From: an uncultured Desulfobulbaceae bacterium
GTDB lineage: Bacteria; Desulfobacterota; Desulfobulbia; Desulfobulbales; BM004
Length of the DNA stretch: 38,673 nucleotides
Assembly (NCBI GenBank): GCA_945787325.1
Contig: CALZHP010000022.1
Span: 1-38,673, forward strand
Direction of reading: 5' to 3'
The notes beneath the pieces are model-generated. The model saw nothing but the letters and a program-made list of their open reading frames with translations. It was not told the origin of the DNA and made no database searches. Each line of letters begins with the position of its first letter. Positions within the stretch are counted from its first letter, which is position 1. Made by a program: the position numbers and the translations under genes. Positions 28,014-35,812 of this stretch are shown here, one piece after another.

Positions 28014-28360
28014 ACATGTTTCCTGGAATTCAAAATCTTGAGATATTCTTCATTTTGGCAAACAAATCTAAAATAATCGGTTTGTCAATGAAATAATGCC
28101 AATTCATCTGCTAAAACAATGAAATATAAGCATTTCCTACTAATAATGACTCTAAATGAAGAAACAAAGCTTTTTATGAAATGATATTCTTGTAATCAAA
28201 CCTATTTTCCTTTGCTCATCCCCTGACAACAACTAGCATCAACAATGATTTCTGCCACTTATATTCCATTGTCTTTATGCTGAAGGCTTGTTAGAATAAG
28301 AAAAATACCCGTTGCCAAGTTTGGTTTTTTTGTAATGTACAGTCGTGGAGGGTTTATTTA

Positions 28361-28726
28361 ATGGCTCGAATTCTGCTTATAGATGATGACTATGACCTTC
28401 GGACGTCGCTTAAAAGTTTGCTTGAGGACAATGGCCATGAAGTAATGGAAGCGGCAAATGGAAACGAAGGGCTTGCGATTCAATCAGATGAACCGGCCGA
28501 CCTTGTAATTACTGATCTGTTTATGCCGGAAAAGGAAGGTCTGGACACCATAATGGATTTAAAACGCGACAACCCGCAAGCTAAGATAATTGCTATCTCC
28601 GGAGGCGGCAGAGCAGCTTCCGTCGACTTCTTGGAGCTCGCCAGGAACTTGGGTGCATCGCATACTCTGAAAAAACCTTTTGAGCCGGAAGACTTCATTG
28701 ACGTAGTAACTAAGTCACTAATATAA
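28361..28726 (+). CDS. Single-domain response regulator (CheY-like receiver)
   Basis: A 121-aa receiver with no output domain. It has the acidic pair DDDYD (about 8-12), the phosphoacceptor Asp in LVITDLFMPEKEG (about 52-60), IAISGGG with the conserved Ser/Thr, and LKKPFEPEDF with the conserved Lys. GGAGG lies about 8 nt before the ATG at 28361. Orphan: no histidine kinase beside it, though a HAMP protein is divergent and CheR lies 1.8 kb away. The partner kinase is unknown. Confidence 0.94.
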   Translation: MARILLIDDDYDLRTSLKSLLEDNGHEVMEAANGNEGLAIQSDEPADLVITDLFMPEKEGLDTIMDLKRDNPQAKIIAISGGGRAASVDFLELARNLGASHTLKKPFEPEDFIDVVTKSLI

Positions 28727-28839
28727 TTTAGTGCTTCTTATTCTTTTGTCTCAAAATAATACTAAATTCATCACGTGAATTTACCTTTCTTCGATTCCCC
28801 ACATCTCAATATCGCACAATAGTTTTCCAACAGTTTTAT

Positions 28840-29025
28840 TCAACCCAAAATTTCAATAGCGTCAACTGGACATAAAGTGATAATTTCTTCACAGTCACAC
28901 GAATCACACGTGGCAGTTTCAATAACCCACGCCTTCTCATCACGCAATTCAAACACTTCGGGGCAAAAGTCCACACACGCTCCACACCCTATACATAAAC
29001 CATAATCAACAACAGGCTCAGACAT
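28840..29025 (-). CDS. 4Fe-4S ferredoxin
   Basis: A 61-aa small ferredoxin. CIGCGACVDFCPEVF (about 11-25) and the late CP of LCPVDAIEI form the main cluster site. The middle segment has extra Cys residues (TCDSCDCEEI), so the second site is altered, as in single [4Fe-4S] ferredoxins of Desulfovibrio type. Low-potential electron carrier. It stands alone on the minus strand, 75 bp upstream of the DegP start in the opposite sense of reading order; no operon partner is clear. Confidence 0.92.
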   Translation of the reverse strand: MSEPVVDYGLCIGCGACVDFCPEVFELRDEKAWVIETATCDSCDCEEIITLCPVDAIEILG

Positions 29026-29099
29026 AATTATCTCTCTGTTAATTTAAAATCATTAATACATTATCATCAAAATTTAAGGATGGCAGTTCATGTCAAAGT

Positions 29100-30419
29100 T
29101 TAAGGAAGATCTATATAGTAGCCTCGCCTGCCTCGTACTATAAGAAAGCGTATTGGCTCTCGGCCAATGTACCTTTCAATCACTTCCCCGTACTCTTTCA
29201 CCGTCTGGGGCTTTTCTCCTGCAACTTCTCCCACTCGATCTCCCGACTCTATTCCGGCTTCTGCAGCTGGAGAACCTTCGACAACGTTTTTTACCAGTAG
29301 CCCTGAAGGTGAGGCTTTTACTGAAAAACCGAAAACTCCTTCACCGTAATGGACACCATATCCTTTTGGAATTGCAGCCAACGTAGCATCCCTGGCCAAT
29401 AGGTCAAATCCTCTCAGCACCTTAAGCCGCACTTTATTGCCCGGTAGATATGTCTGCAGGAATGAATTAAACTCAACAGGAGTTGTCACTGGAATATCTT
29501 CCACTTCAACAATAACATCGCCATACCGCAAACCTGCCTTCTCGGCAGGTGATTTATTATCCACCCCGTTGACAAGTACACCTCCCTGGCCCCAGCCTCC
29601 AGCCAGTTCCTTTCCTGCTCTGCCAGGGATAACACCCAGGTATGCCCTGCGCACCTCACCGGATTTGAGTAGATCCGCAAGTACTCGGTTGACAACATTA
29701 ATCGGTACGGCAAAACCAATGCCCTGTGCCTGTTCAATAATAGCTGTATTGATGCCGATGAGCTCCCCGTTTATGTTTAGCAGTGGGCCACCCGAGTTGC
29801 CCGGATTAATCAGGGCATCCGTCTGGATAAAAACTGAAAAGGATGCATCCTTCATGGGGATACGCCGACGCGGTGCACTAACCACTCCGGTTGTTACCGA
29901 GTGCCCAAGACCAAGGGGATTGCCAATTGCGATAACTGTTTCACCAACAAAAAGATCACTCGAAGAACCAGGAGAAATACTGGGGTACTCTCTCTCTTCA
30001 ATAATTTTGAGAACCGCCAGGTCAATTCGTTCTGCCTTACCCACCAGCTCGGCTTCCAACTCTTTCCTGGAGTCCGGCAGGGCGACATAGATCTTAGATG
30101 CCTTTTGAACCACATGGGCATTGGTAAGAATATATCCCTTGGTGTCTATGATAATACCGCTGCCAAGAGATTGGGTTTTATATACTCGCGGTGGTGCGAG
30201 GTCCCTGAAAAACTGATCAAAAAAAGGATCGTTAAAACCGAAAAATGTCGATCGCCTTTTAATTACTCTTTCGGTACGAATGTTTACAACTGCAGGCCCT
30301 ACTTTTTCAACCGTTTCTACCACGGGTGTACGGCGATTATACGAAAATGCAGGTTCAGCCAGTAAACTAACAACAAATAAGGCTGATAAAAGCATACAAA
30401 GTGTGTTTTTATATTTCAT
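29100..30419 (-). CDS. degP: Periplasmic HtrA/DegP-family serine protease with two PDZ domains
   Basis: A 439-aa protease/chaperone of the envelope. A Sec signal peptide (about 1-26) ends at AFSYN. The trypsin-like domain carries His in LTNAHVV, Asp in RIDLAVLKI and Ser in NPGNSGGPL, a complete triad. Two PDZ modules follow (about 260-345 with AYLGVIPG, SPAEKAGLRYGDVI; about 355-439 with GFSVKASPSGLL, SPAAEAGIESGDRV). The second PDZ is shorter and degenerate in its opening loop. Family members degrade misfolded periplasmic proteins. It is divergent from cheR, with a 66-bp gap between the two starts. Confidence 0.95.
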   Translation of the reverse strand: MKYKNTLCMLLSALFVVSLLAEPAFSYNRRTPVVETVEKVGPAVVNIRTERVIKRRSTFFGFNDPFFDQFFRDLAPPRVYKTQSLGSGIIIDTKGYILTNAHVVQKASKIYVALPDSRKELEAELVGKAERIDLAVLKIIEEREYPSISPGSSSDLFVGETVIAIGNPLGLGHSVTTGVVSAPRRRIPMKDASFSVFIQTDALINPGNSGGPLLNINGELIGINTAIIEQAQGIGFAVPINVVNRVLADLLKSGEVRRAYLGVIPGRAGKELAGGWGQGGVLVNGVDNKSPAEKAGLRYGDVIVEVEDIPVTTPVEFNSFLQTYLPGNKVRLKVLRGFDLLARDATLAAIPKGYGVHYGEGVFGFSVKASPSGLLVKNVVEGSPAAEAGIESGDRVGEVAGEKPQTVKEYGEVIERYIGREPIRFLIVRGRRGYYIDLP

Positions 30420-30485
30420 GAGTATTCCGTGTTATGTTTGTTTTGATAAATTCGAACTCATTCTAGCGATTTACTTATTGTAAGT

Positions 30486-31307
30486 ATGAATGACAAAGAC
30501 TGCATCCAATTTCTGCAATGGGCTTTACCACAATTGCAAATGCGCTGGCCAGGATTTCGAAAGGTACGCCGCCAGGTATGCAAACGTATCAGCAGGCGAA
30601 TGGAAGCACTGCAACTGAGAAATGTCGCCGCATATTGCTCTTTTCTGGAAGATAACGAAGCCGAATGGCTTGTTCTTGACGGAATGTGCCGTGTGACTAT
30701 TTCTCGATTTTACCGTGACCGGAGTGTCTACGAAGTACTTTCAAATAAAGTTCTGCCAGAACTGATCCAACAAGCAGAAGAGATAGGTGACAAGATAATT
30801 CGCTTCTGGAGTGCAGGATGTGCCTCCGGTGAGGAACCATATACCCTTGCAATGATCTGGGATTATGTAATTAAAGATAAAACTTCCAATGAATTTTCTA
30901 TAGTTGCAACTGATGCAGATAACGTAATGATCGAACGGGCAAAGAATGGCTGTTATTCGCCCAGCAGTATAAAAAATCTCCCTGAGGAGTGGCTGAAAAA
31001 CGGATTCACAAAGAAAGGAAGTAGCTATTATATTAAGCCGGAACTGAAAAAACATGTCAGATTTGTGCATCAGGATATCAGGGATGCTGCACCTGAAGGA
31101 AAGTACAACCTTATCCTGTGCCGAAATCTTGTTTTCACTTATTTCTCAGAAGAACTACAGAAGGAAGTATTGAAGAGAATAGAAAGCAGGCTTTACCCTG
31201 GTGGTGCATTGGTGATAGGAATACACGAAAATCTTCCAGAAGGAAGCGCAACATTAACCGACTGGTTTGCAAAAGAAAAAATTTACCGTAAGCCTACCGA
31301 TGGCTGA
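30486..31307 (+). CDS. cheR: CheR-type protein-glutamate O-methyltransferase
   Basis: A 273-aa SAM-dependent methyltransferase that methylates Glu side chains of chemoreceptors. A short N-terminal helical domain ends in MCRVTISRFYRDRSVYE, the CheR RxxT..F.RD signature. The catalytic domain has WSAGCASGEEPYTLAM (about 105-120), VATDADNVMIERAKNG and the late LILCRNLVFTYFS. Orphan chemotaxis gene: no cheB, cheA or receptor nearby. Start ATG at 30486, with no strong RBS. It may serve a non-motility pathway. Confidence 0.9.
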   Translation: MNDKDCIQFLQWALPQLQMRWPGFRKVRRQVCKRISRRMEALQLRNVAAYCSFLEDNEAEWLVLDGMCRVTISRFYRDRSVYEVLSNKVLPELIQQAEEIGDKIIRFWSAGCASGEEPYTLAMIWDYVIKDKTSNEFSIVATDADNVMIERAKNGCYSPSSIKNLPEEWLKNGFTKKGSSYYIKPELKKHVRFVHQDIRDAAPEGKYNLILCRNLVFTYFSEELQKEVLKRIESRLYPGGALVIGIHENLPEGSATLTDWFAKEKIYRKPTDG

Positions 31308-31422
31308 CAAATATGTCTCAATCTATTAACTACAGTTTATCGTTGACTTTTAAACCTGTCCGAACTAACTCAAATAATTAGTTAACGCCCTTCATTATAT
31401 AACAATACAAAGCGGGTGAAAT

Positions 31423-31785
31423 ATGCATTGTCCAAAGTGCAGCCACATAATGGCAGAAATAAAGTTCAAAGGAGCTAAAGTTGAACGTTGTACCAATTGC
31501 AGGGGTATATGGTTTGACCACATGCAAGTTGAAAAACTGAAAAGCATGAAAGGATCTGAAGCAATAGATTCAGGAAGAGAAAAAACAGGGAAAGCCTACG
31601 ACACAATCAAGGAGATTTCATGTCCGCGCTGTGATGTATTGATGACGATAACAACGCCACCGGACAAGGAACATTTCACCTTTGAAACATGCGACAAGTG
31701 TCAGGGAGTTTTTCTTGATGCCGGTGAGTTCAAGGAATTGAAGAACGAAAAATCCTTCCTGGATTTTCTGAAAAAATTATTATGA
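31423..31785 (+). CDS. Two zf-TFIIB-like zinc-ribbon protein
   Basis: A 120-aa protein with two zinc-ribbon modules: CPKCSHIM...CTNCRGIWFD (about 3-37) and CPRCDVL...CDKCQGVFLD (about 67-105). Each is the CxxC...CxxCxGxW/F D/H pattern of the zf-TFIIB domain found in small bacterial proteins of unknown role. A hydrophobic or basic C-terminal helix ends it. Its stop is 16 bp before the ATG of the next small gene, so they probably share an mRNA. Confidence 0.84.
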   Translation: MHCPKCSHIMAEIKFKGAKVERCTNCRGIWFDHMQVEKLKSMKGSEAIDSGREKTGKAYDTIKEISCPRCDVLMTITTPPDKEHFTFETCDKCQGVFLDAGEFKELKNEKSFLDFLKKLL

Positions 31786-31801
31786 AACAGGTGTTGATGA
31801 T

Positions 31802-32023
31802 ATGGCAAAACATAAAGTAACAATTTTTGAGGCGTATCCATTCAAAGTAGGACAGAAGATAAGGATTGAAGGATCGAAACGCCAGGGTGACTGGGAAGTA
31901 ATAGGAATTGACGACCGAAAGGTGAAGCTTCGCTGTCCTGTCTCCGGAAGGGAGTTCGAATGGAACCGGTTCTGCTATTTTGTGAAAGAAGATGATAACG
32001 CCGAATGGCCGCAAGAGGATTGA
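31802..32023 (+). CDS. Small conserved-looking protein of unknown function (73 aa)
   Basis: I do not recognise this family. The 73-aa product (MAKHKVTIFEAYPFKVGQKI...) is basic, beta-rich in appearance and SH3- or KOW-like in pattern (KIRIEGSKRQGDWEVIGIDDRKVKLRCP), ending in acidic residues. It contains one Cys-Pro (RCPVSG) and an RFCYF. It follows the zinc-ribbon gene closely. A second, degraded copy lies at 33839-34030 and has no indel relative to it over 192 bp, which suggests real, once-conserved coding sequence. Confidence 0.65.
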   Translation: MAKHKVTIFEAYPFKVGQKIRIEGSKRQGDWEVIGIDDRKVKLRCPVSGREFEWNRFCYFVKEDDNAEWPQED

Positions 32024-32083
32024 CCGCCACAGGAGGTCAACAGAGCTGCTAGCGCCAACTGTTCTGTTCCCGGATATGGTAAT

Positions 32084-32210
32084 TGAAGCTCCTCGCGGCA
32101 AGCCGCGGGGAATCTCCGTACGTAAGGAAGTTTTCAAATTCGTTCGCTAACCCCGCAGCAGATAGGGCTACACTTCGAGCTGAGGAGAATGCGCTCACTA
32201 CTCGTGTTCA
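32084..32210. repeat. REP-like intergenic repeat region
   Basis: Between the 73-aa gene and the YeeE/YedE pair lies a GC-rich hairpin: CCTCGCGGC AA GCCGCGGGG (32091-32110), a near-perfect 9-bp stem. A second, decayed motif at 32150-32160 (AACCCCGCAGC) is followed by a complementary-looking GCTGAGGAG. This is the shape of a REP/BIME-type element. No transposase is next to it. Confidence 0.55.
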
Positions 32211-32212
32211 GA

Positions 32213-32740
32213 CTACAGATTTTTCTTTTCGAACCACACAAAGAGAAAAATTCCTGCCAATATAAATGCGGCAACAACCACCCAGTGATTTATATTCAGT
32301 ACGCTTGGAACAGTTAAGCTCCCGAAGTTTCCCCAGGTCAGTACGGTTTTTTTCATTACAGGGTACACCTCGGCATAGACGGCAGCCCCGGCCAGCATAC
32401 CGAGGATGCCCCACCCGGCATCCCAGCGCCCCTCACCAAGTGCGCCCATGGAAGTGCCAGGGCAGTACCCAAGCAGGCCCCAGCCAAGTCCGAACATGAG
32501 CCCCCCGATAATATTGCCGCCAAGATTGGTCGCCTTTATCGAAAGTTTCACCATTCCCAGATCACTCAGCAGGTAAATGCCGACCATACCCACCAGGATG
32601 GTGCAGCCCATAAATTTGACGATAGTCATATCAATGAGACGCAGAGCGCCCAACTGTTTGTCATAGCGCAGTACCCGTCCCTTCTGGAGAAGAAAGCCAA
32701 AAAGAATGCCGGTAATAAGGCCGTAAATCAAGATATTCAT
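32213..32740 (-). CDS. YeeE/YedE family transporter, C-terminal half
   Basis: A 175-aa membrane protein and the second half of a split YeeE/YedE (TsuA/PmpB-like) transporter. Members of the family take up thiosulfate or other sulfur and selenium species. It has about 5 hydrophobic segments, and the family motif GWGLLGYCPGTSMGALGEG carries the conserved Cys of this half. The ATG at 32740 overlaps the stop of the partner gene by 4 bp (ATGA), so the two halves are translationally coupled and presumably co-assemble. The substrate is not fixed by sequence. Confidence 0.88.
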   Translation of the reverse strand: MNILIYGLITGILFGFLLQKGRVLRYDKQLGALRLIDMTIVKFMGCTILVGMVGIYLLSDLGMVKLSIKATNLGGNIIGGLMFGLGWGLLGYCPGTSMGALGEGRWDAGWGILGMLAGAAVYAEVYPVMKKTVLTWGNFGSLTVPSVLNINHWVVVAAFILAGIFLFVWFEKKNL

Positions 32741-33258
32741 TTTTCAGCACCTCCACCGTAGACAATACGTGCCATGACTATTCCGCCAATAAAGAAGCAC
32801 GCCAGAGCAACTAAACCGCTGACAGCTAACTGAAGCGAACCGCTCAGTCCATGACCGCTGGGTCAGCCGCCTGCCAGCCTGGCGCCGAACAGGGCGACAA
32901 GTCCGCCCGTGAATGCGGTGCCAGCCCTTTTGCCGATGGAAAGTCCGAATTTGTTTCCCCACATGGAAGGAATAGCCTGTATTTTAAAGCTGCCGGAAGT
33001 TACAGAAGAAATCAGCGAACCAATAAGAATTCCGACAACAAACATCCACTGCCATTCGATGATAGGGCTTGCTTTTGAAAAATATTCCAGTTTGGCCACG
33101 TGTTCGGCACTGAATATCTTCTCTATCATGCCGGCCGATCGCACGAAACTAGTTGAGGCACCGGCATATTTTCCGGTGATCCAGACCGACATGACAATTA
33201 CAACGCCGGTTAATGCCCCAGCCAAATACGGATTCCAACCTTTGTCATTGCTGTTCAT
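32737..33258 (-). CDS. YeeE/YedE family transporter N-terminal half, predicted selenoprotein (in-frame UGA)
   Basis: A 173-aa membrane protein if UGA at 32865-32863 is read as selenocysteine. A standard caller stops there and leaves an incomplete 131-aa ORF. The frame continues cleanly: ARLAGG-U-PSGHGLSGSLQLAVSG, then a hydrophobic segment and GGAEK before a TGA at 32739-32737. In the family, this site is a conserved Cys in a GGCTSGHGxSG-like loop, part of the sulfur-relay path. The stop overlaps the next gene's ATG. AAGGAG lies about 7 nt before the ATG. If Sec were not inserted, the conserved loop and the last helix would be lost. Confident about the gene, less about Sec. Confidence 0.82.
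32829..32865 (-). promoter_or_regulatory. Candidate SECIS region of the YeeE/YedE-like gene
   Basis: Downstream of the UGA, minus-strand TGACC can pair with GGTCA around a CAGC loop. A second hairpin, AGCG-GTT-CGCT, sits about 22-32 nt after the UGA, the distance range of bacterial SECIS loops. Neither is as convincing as the hairpin in the HesB-like gene, so the structure is tentative. Confidence 0.35.
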
Positions 33259-33599
33259 TACTAAAGCTCCTTTCGCTGTTGGGAGGTGCAGTCACTACTC
33301 ACTTCTTTTCATAAAACTAGTAATGAAACAGCACTAGTACAAGCTAAAAAAAGAAAAGAGAGAGTGGCATAATGTCGCACCAGCAGAAACGGCAGAGAAA
33401 TGGCGTATGCAAGTAATTTCTTTGTTAACTTTTATTATTACCATTTTTGACAAAAACGATTTCGAGTGGTAATTCTAGCCTGAATGAGGTGTTAGCTTGT
33501 TGGGATACATTTAATAATCTTGACCGCCATTGAAAATGTAAAATATTTCTCCTAAAACCTTCATAGCAAATATGACTAAACAAACACAAAGGCCAAGAT

Positions 33600-33838
33600 A
33601 TGAATGACACGACCGTTGAGCGACGACAGCACGTCAGGAAATAAGTTGACATCGGTTTAATGGGTGCTTCCATTGCATACAACGAAAAAGCAGATAGTGT
33701 GTGGGGAATGGTAGTTGATATCAGCAACCATGGTATTCAAGTTTCTATCCCTTTTGAAATTCTGCCTCAGACGCAAGTGAAAGTGGAAATACGTCCTATT
33801 CCTCCTAAGAAAAAAAGTGGCTCTCAATTACATTCCGG
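33600..33838 (+). pseudogene. Broken PilZ-domain gene
   Basis: The frame from ATG 33600 reads MNDTTVERRQHVRK, matching the PilZ RxxxR c-di-GMP-binding signature. It then hits a TAA at 33642-33644. The same frame continues without any shift as VDIGLMGASIAYNEKADSVW and then VVDISNHGIQVSIPFEIL, matching the PilZ D/NxSxxG motif and beta-barrel. One nonsense codon has therefore split the gene. Coding sequence then runs abruptly into the duplicated fragment at 33839, so the 3' end is also lost. Confidence 0.6.
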
Positions 33839-34030
33839 GCGTATCCATTCAAAGTAGGACAGAAGATAAGGATTGACGGATCGAAACGCCAGGGCGACTG
33901 GGAAGTGGTCGGGATTGATGAAAGAAAGGTGAAGCTTCGCTGTCCTGTCTCCGGAAGGGAGTTCGAATGAAACAGGTTTTGTTATTTCATGAAAGAAGTG
34001 GATAACGCCGAGTGGCCCCAAAATGATTGA
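33839..34030 (+). pseudogene. Degraded second copy of the 73-aa gene
   Basis: 192 bp align with 31832-32023 without any gap, with about nine in ten bases alike by eye. The first codons are missing, replaced by the PilZ fragment. A TGG (Trp) codon of the intact copy has become TGA (33967-33969), so this is a nonsense mutation, not a selenocysteine site. The frame then continues to the same final stop position (34028-34030). The gap 34031-34943 after it is AT-rich and I see no supported gene; a Cys-rich open frame on the minus strand (about 34831-34663) lacks a start. Confidence 0.75.
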
Positions 34031-34943
34031 TTGCCATCTTAAATCTTAAAAGGTTATTAGGATTTTTTGATAAAGATGATAGCAAGCAATGTGAATCTCA
34101 CCTGACAAACCAGGCGAGGCCTTTTATTGCAAGTTTTTTCCTCTCTATAAATAAAATTACAAAAAAGTAACACAATATCGCCTGTTTCTCTTTTAATATA
34201 TTGAAATCATTCAATATGTCCAAAAACGATCCTGCCGACATAAAAAACAAGCGAATTGTTACACAAACGTAACGGATTCAACTCGGCTATATCGCAAGTC
34301 ACGGGAGCAGCATTTTCCACAGTTTGCAATTATCAATATAATCAGAATGTTACAGACATTCTAACTGTGTGGTACAGTAATTGCTTTTATATTATCAAAG
34401 ACATTGGTTTTTTTAATAAAAATATAAAATTAGGGTCATTCTTTTCACCATGGATAGTATATACAACTTAACATTTTTGGACAAGATTCGACACCAGTTT
34501 AATCCGATGCACATATACTGCAGGATTACATGTCTTGGAATTTCATCCAAGATTGCATGGGAAATCTGTAAAATCTATGAGGCAGGTTTGTATAAACCAA
34601 CTTTAGGTAGATGAAGGTTGGCCGCTGTACCTAATTTGGCATGCTTAAAGTCCATGTCGCTACTATCTATCTGAAAAATATAGATTTTTTATTTGGCAAA
34701 GATAGCCACCACATACCAAACATTTAAGGTCAGGCTTGAGATCAACAATTTCTCGGTCTGGTTTTTTTATTTCTGAGCCAAAAAACTTTTTACAACACCT
34801 AAGCGTTGTCAGGTTAACATAACCATACTACACCTGATAGAAATTCTTTAGATGTTAGAATTTGCTATTCTGGCAAACCATCTTGACTTTATTGCCACCT
34901 CCCTCAGCCACCACATTGTAGTATTTTCCCCTTGATTCTTTGA

Positions 34944-34974
34944 TTGTTTTCATTTAATAATAATATTTATTATC
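34944..34974 (+). promoter_or_regulatory. Probable promoter overlapping a Fur-box-like palindrome, upstream of leader peptide 1
   Basis: TTGTTT (34944-34949) and TATTAT (34968-34973) are 18 bp apart. The start site would be near 34980, just before the conserved leader. The AT-rich near-palindrome at 34956-34974 (19 bp) covers the -10 region; by eye, 14 of 19 bases match the classic Fur consensus on the minus strand. Low sequence complexity makes this weak. Confidence 0.3.
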
Positions 34975-35012
34975 ATATATTTTTGTAAACCTCTATAATG
35001 GAGACATCTCCA

Positions 35013-35045
35013 ATGAAAGAGGTACTCATTAAAATACTCTGTTAA
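35013..35045 (+). CDS. Putative leader peptide 1 (MKEVLIKILC)
   Basis: A 10-codon ORF ending in TAA, with GGAGA 8 nt before its ATG. Its stop codon overlaps the 5' base of a strong terminator hairpin (35044-35092). The stretch AACCTCT upstream can pair with AGAGG at codons 2-4, so the start region is structured. A second ORF of the same length and nearly the same sequence (MKEDILKILP, 38055-38087) sits in the same place before the second binding-protein gene. This argues for selection, but the function is unknown. Confidence 0.55.
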   Translation: MKEVLIKILC

Positions 35046-35092
35046 GGCCTTCATCGGGTTTCCTGCACCCATTGAAGGCCTTTGTATTTTTT
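35044..35092 (+). terminator. Attenuator-type terminator after leader peptide 1
   Basis: AAGGCCTTCA (35044-35053) and TGAAGGCCTT (35073-35082) form a perfect 10-bp stem, with an inner GGG/CCC pairing, followed by TGTATTTTTT. It lies 34 bp before the start of the downstream binding-protein gene (35127), and its 5' arm begins at the stop codon of the leader ORF. Confidence 0.85.
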
Positions 35093-35126
35093 CAAAGCCA
35101 ACTTTTACAAAAAAAGGGGGTTAATT

Positions 35127-35781
35127 ATGCATAAAGGAATATTTAATGAGTTAAACCGGCGGGAATTCATGAAAAAAGCGGCGCTGACCGGGGCTGCTGC
35201 TTATTTAGGAATTGGTAGTGCTTATGGCGTACGTCGGCCTCGACCCTGACAAGGATATTCAATATGCAGAAGTTTCAGGACCGGAGGCTGTCGGGTTGTT
35301 CAAGCGGGGCGAAATAGACGCCTTCATGTCTTTTCCTCCCGGTCCCCAGAAATTGAGGGCGGCGGGCATTGGCCATACCCTTCTCGACACGAACGTGGAT
35401 CGCCCCTGGTCACAATATTTCTGTTGTTTGTTAATCGGGAGAAGAGATTTCATCAAGGACAATCCGATAGCGACAAGAAAGGTTATTCGTTCCATACTTA
35501 CAGCCAATGACATGGTGGCACAAGATCCTACAAAGGCCGCCCAGATGATGTTAGAGAGGAAACTGAGGCCGGCTGATGATCAGAAATTCCTTGCCCAGGC
35601 GTATAGTGAAATCCCTTATGACAAATGGAGACATTACAGTCCAGAGGACACGATCCGTTACTATGCACTTCGACTGAAGGAACTTGGGATAATCGATTCA
35701 AACCCTCAGGGTATAATCAGCCAGAACACTAACTGGAGCCATATTGCTTCCTTGAAAGATGAACTGAATATGAAGTGGTAG
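35127..35781 (+). pseudogene. Tat-exported NitT/TauT-type substrate-binding protein, internally deleted
   Basis: The 5' end encodes a Tat signal (NRREFMKKAALTGAAAYLG) in one frame and stops at a TGA near 35247. The 3' part (35212-35781) is in the +1 frame and encodes the C-terminal part of an NMT1/SsuA-like periplasmic binding protein: MAYVGLDPDKDI, AFMSFPPGP, DRPWSQYFCC, PYDKWRHYSPEDTIRYYALRLKELG. The middle of the protein, about 150 residues by comparison with the intact N-terminus at 38269, is missing. A deletion with a frameshift therefore explains the arrangement. Tat or lipoprotein-like anchoring would place it outside the cytoplasm. The ligand is unknown; the transporter partners are absent. 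Confidence 0.78.
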
Positions 35782-35812
35782 AGTTATAATTTTAATTCTT
35801 TCGTGATAGAAA

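Noticed and set aside
33967-33969. In-frame TGA in the second copy of the 73-aa gene, considered as a third selenocysteine site.
   Set aside because: It replaces a Trp codon (TGG) of the intact paralogue, the N-terminus of this copy is lost, and there is no SECIS-like hairpin. A nonsense mutation is the simpler reading.
34256-34471. 71-aa plus-strand ORF in the AT-rich gap.
   Set aside because: No RBS, no domain, and codon use unlike the genes around it; probably chance.
34663-34831. Cys-rich open frame on the minus strand resembling a zinc-finger N-terminus (CLVCGG motif).
   Set aside because: It has no start codon or RBS and is bounded by stops. It could be a transposase remnant, but nothing firm supports it.
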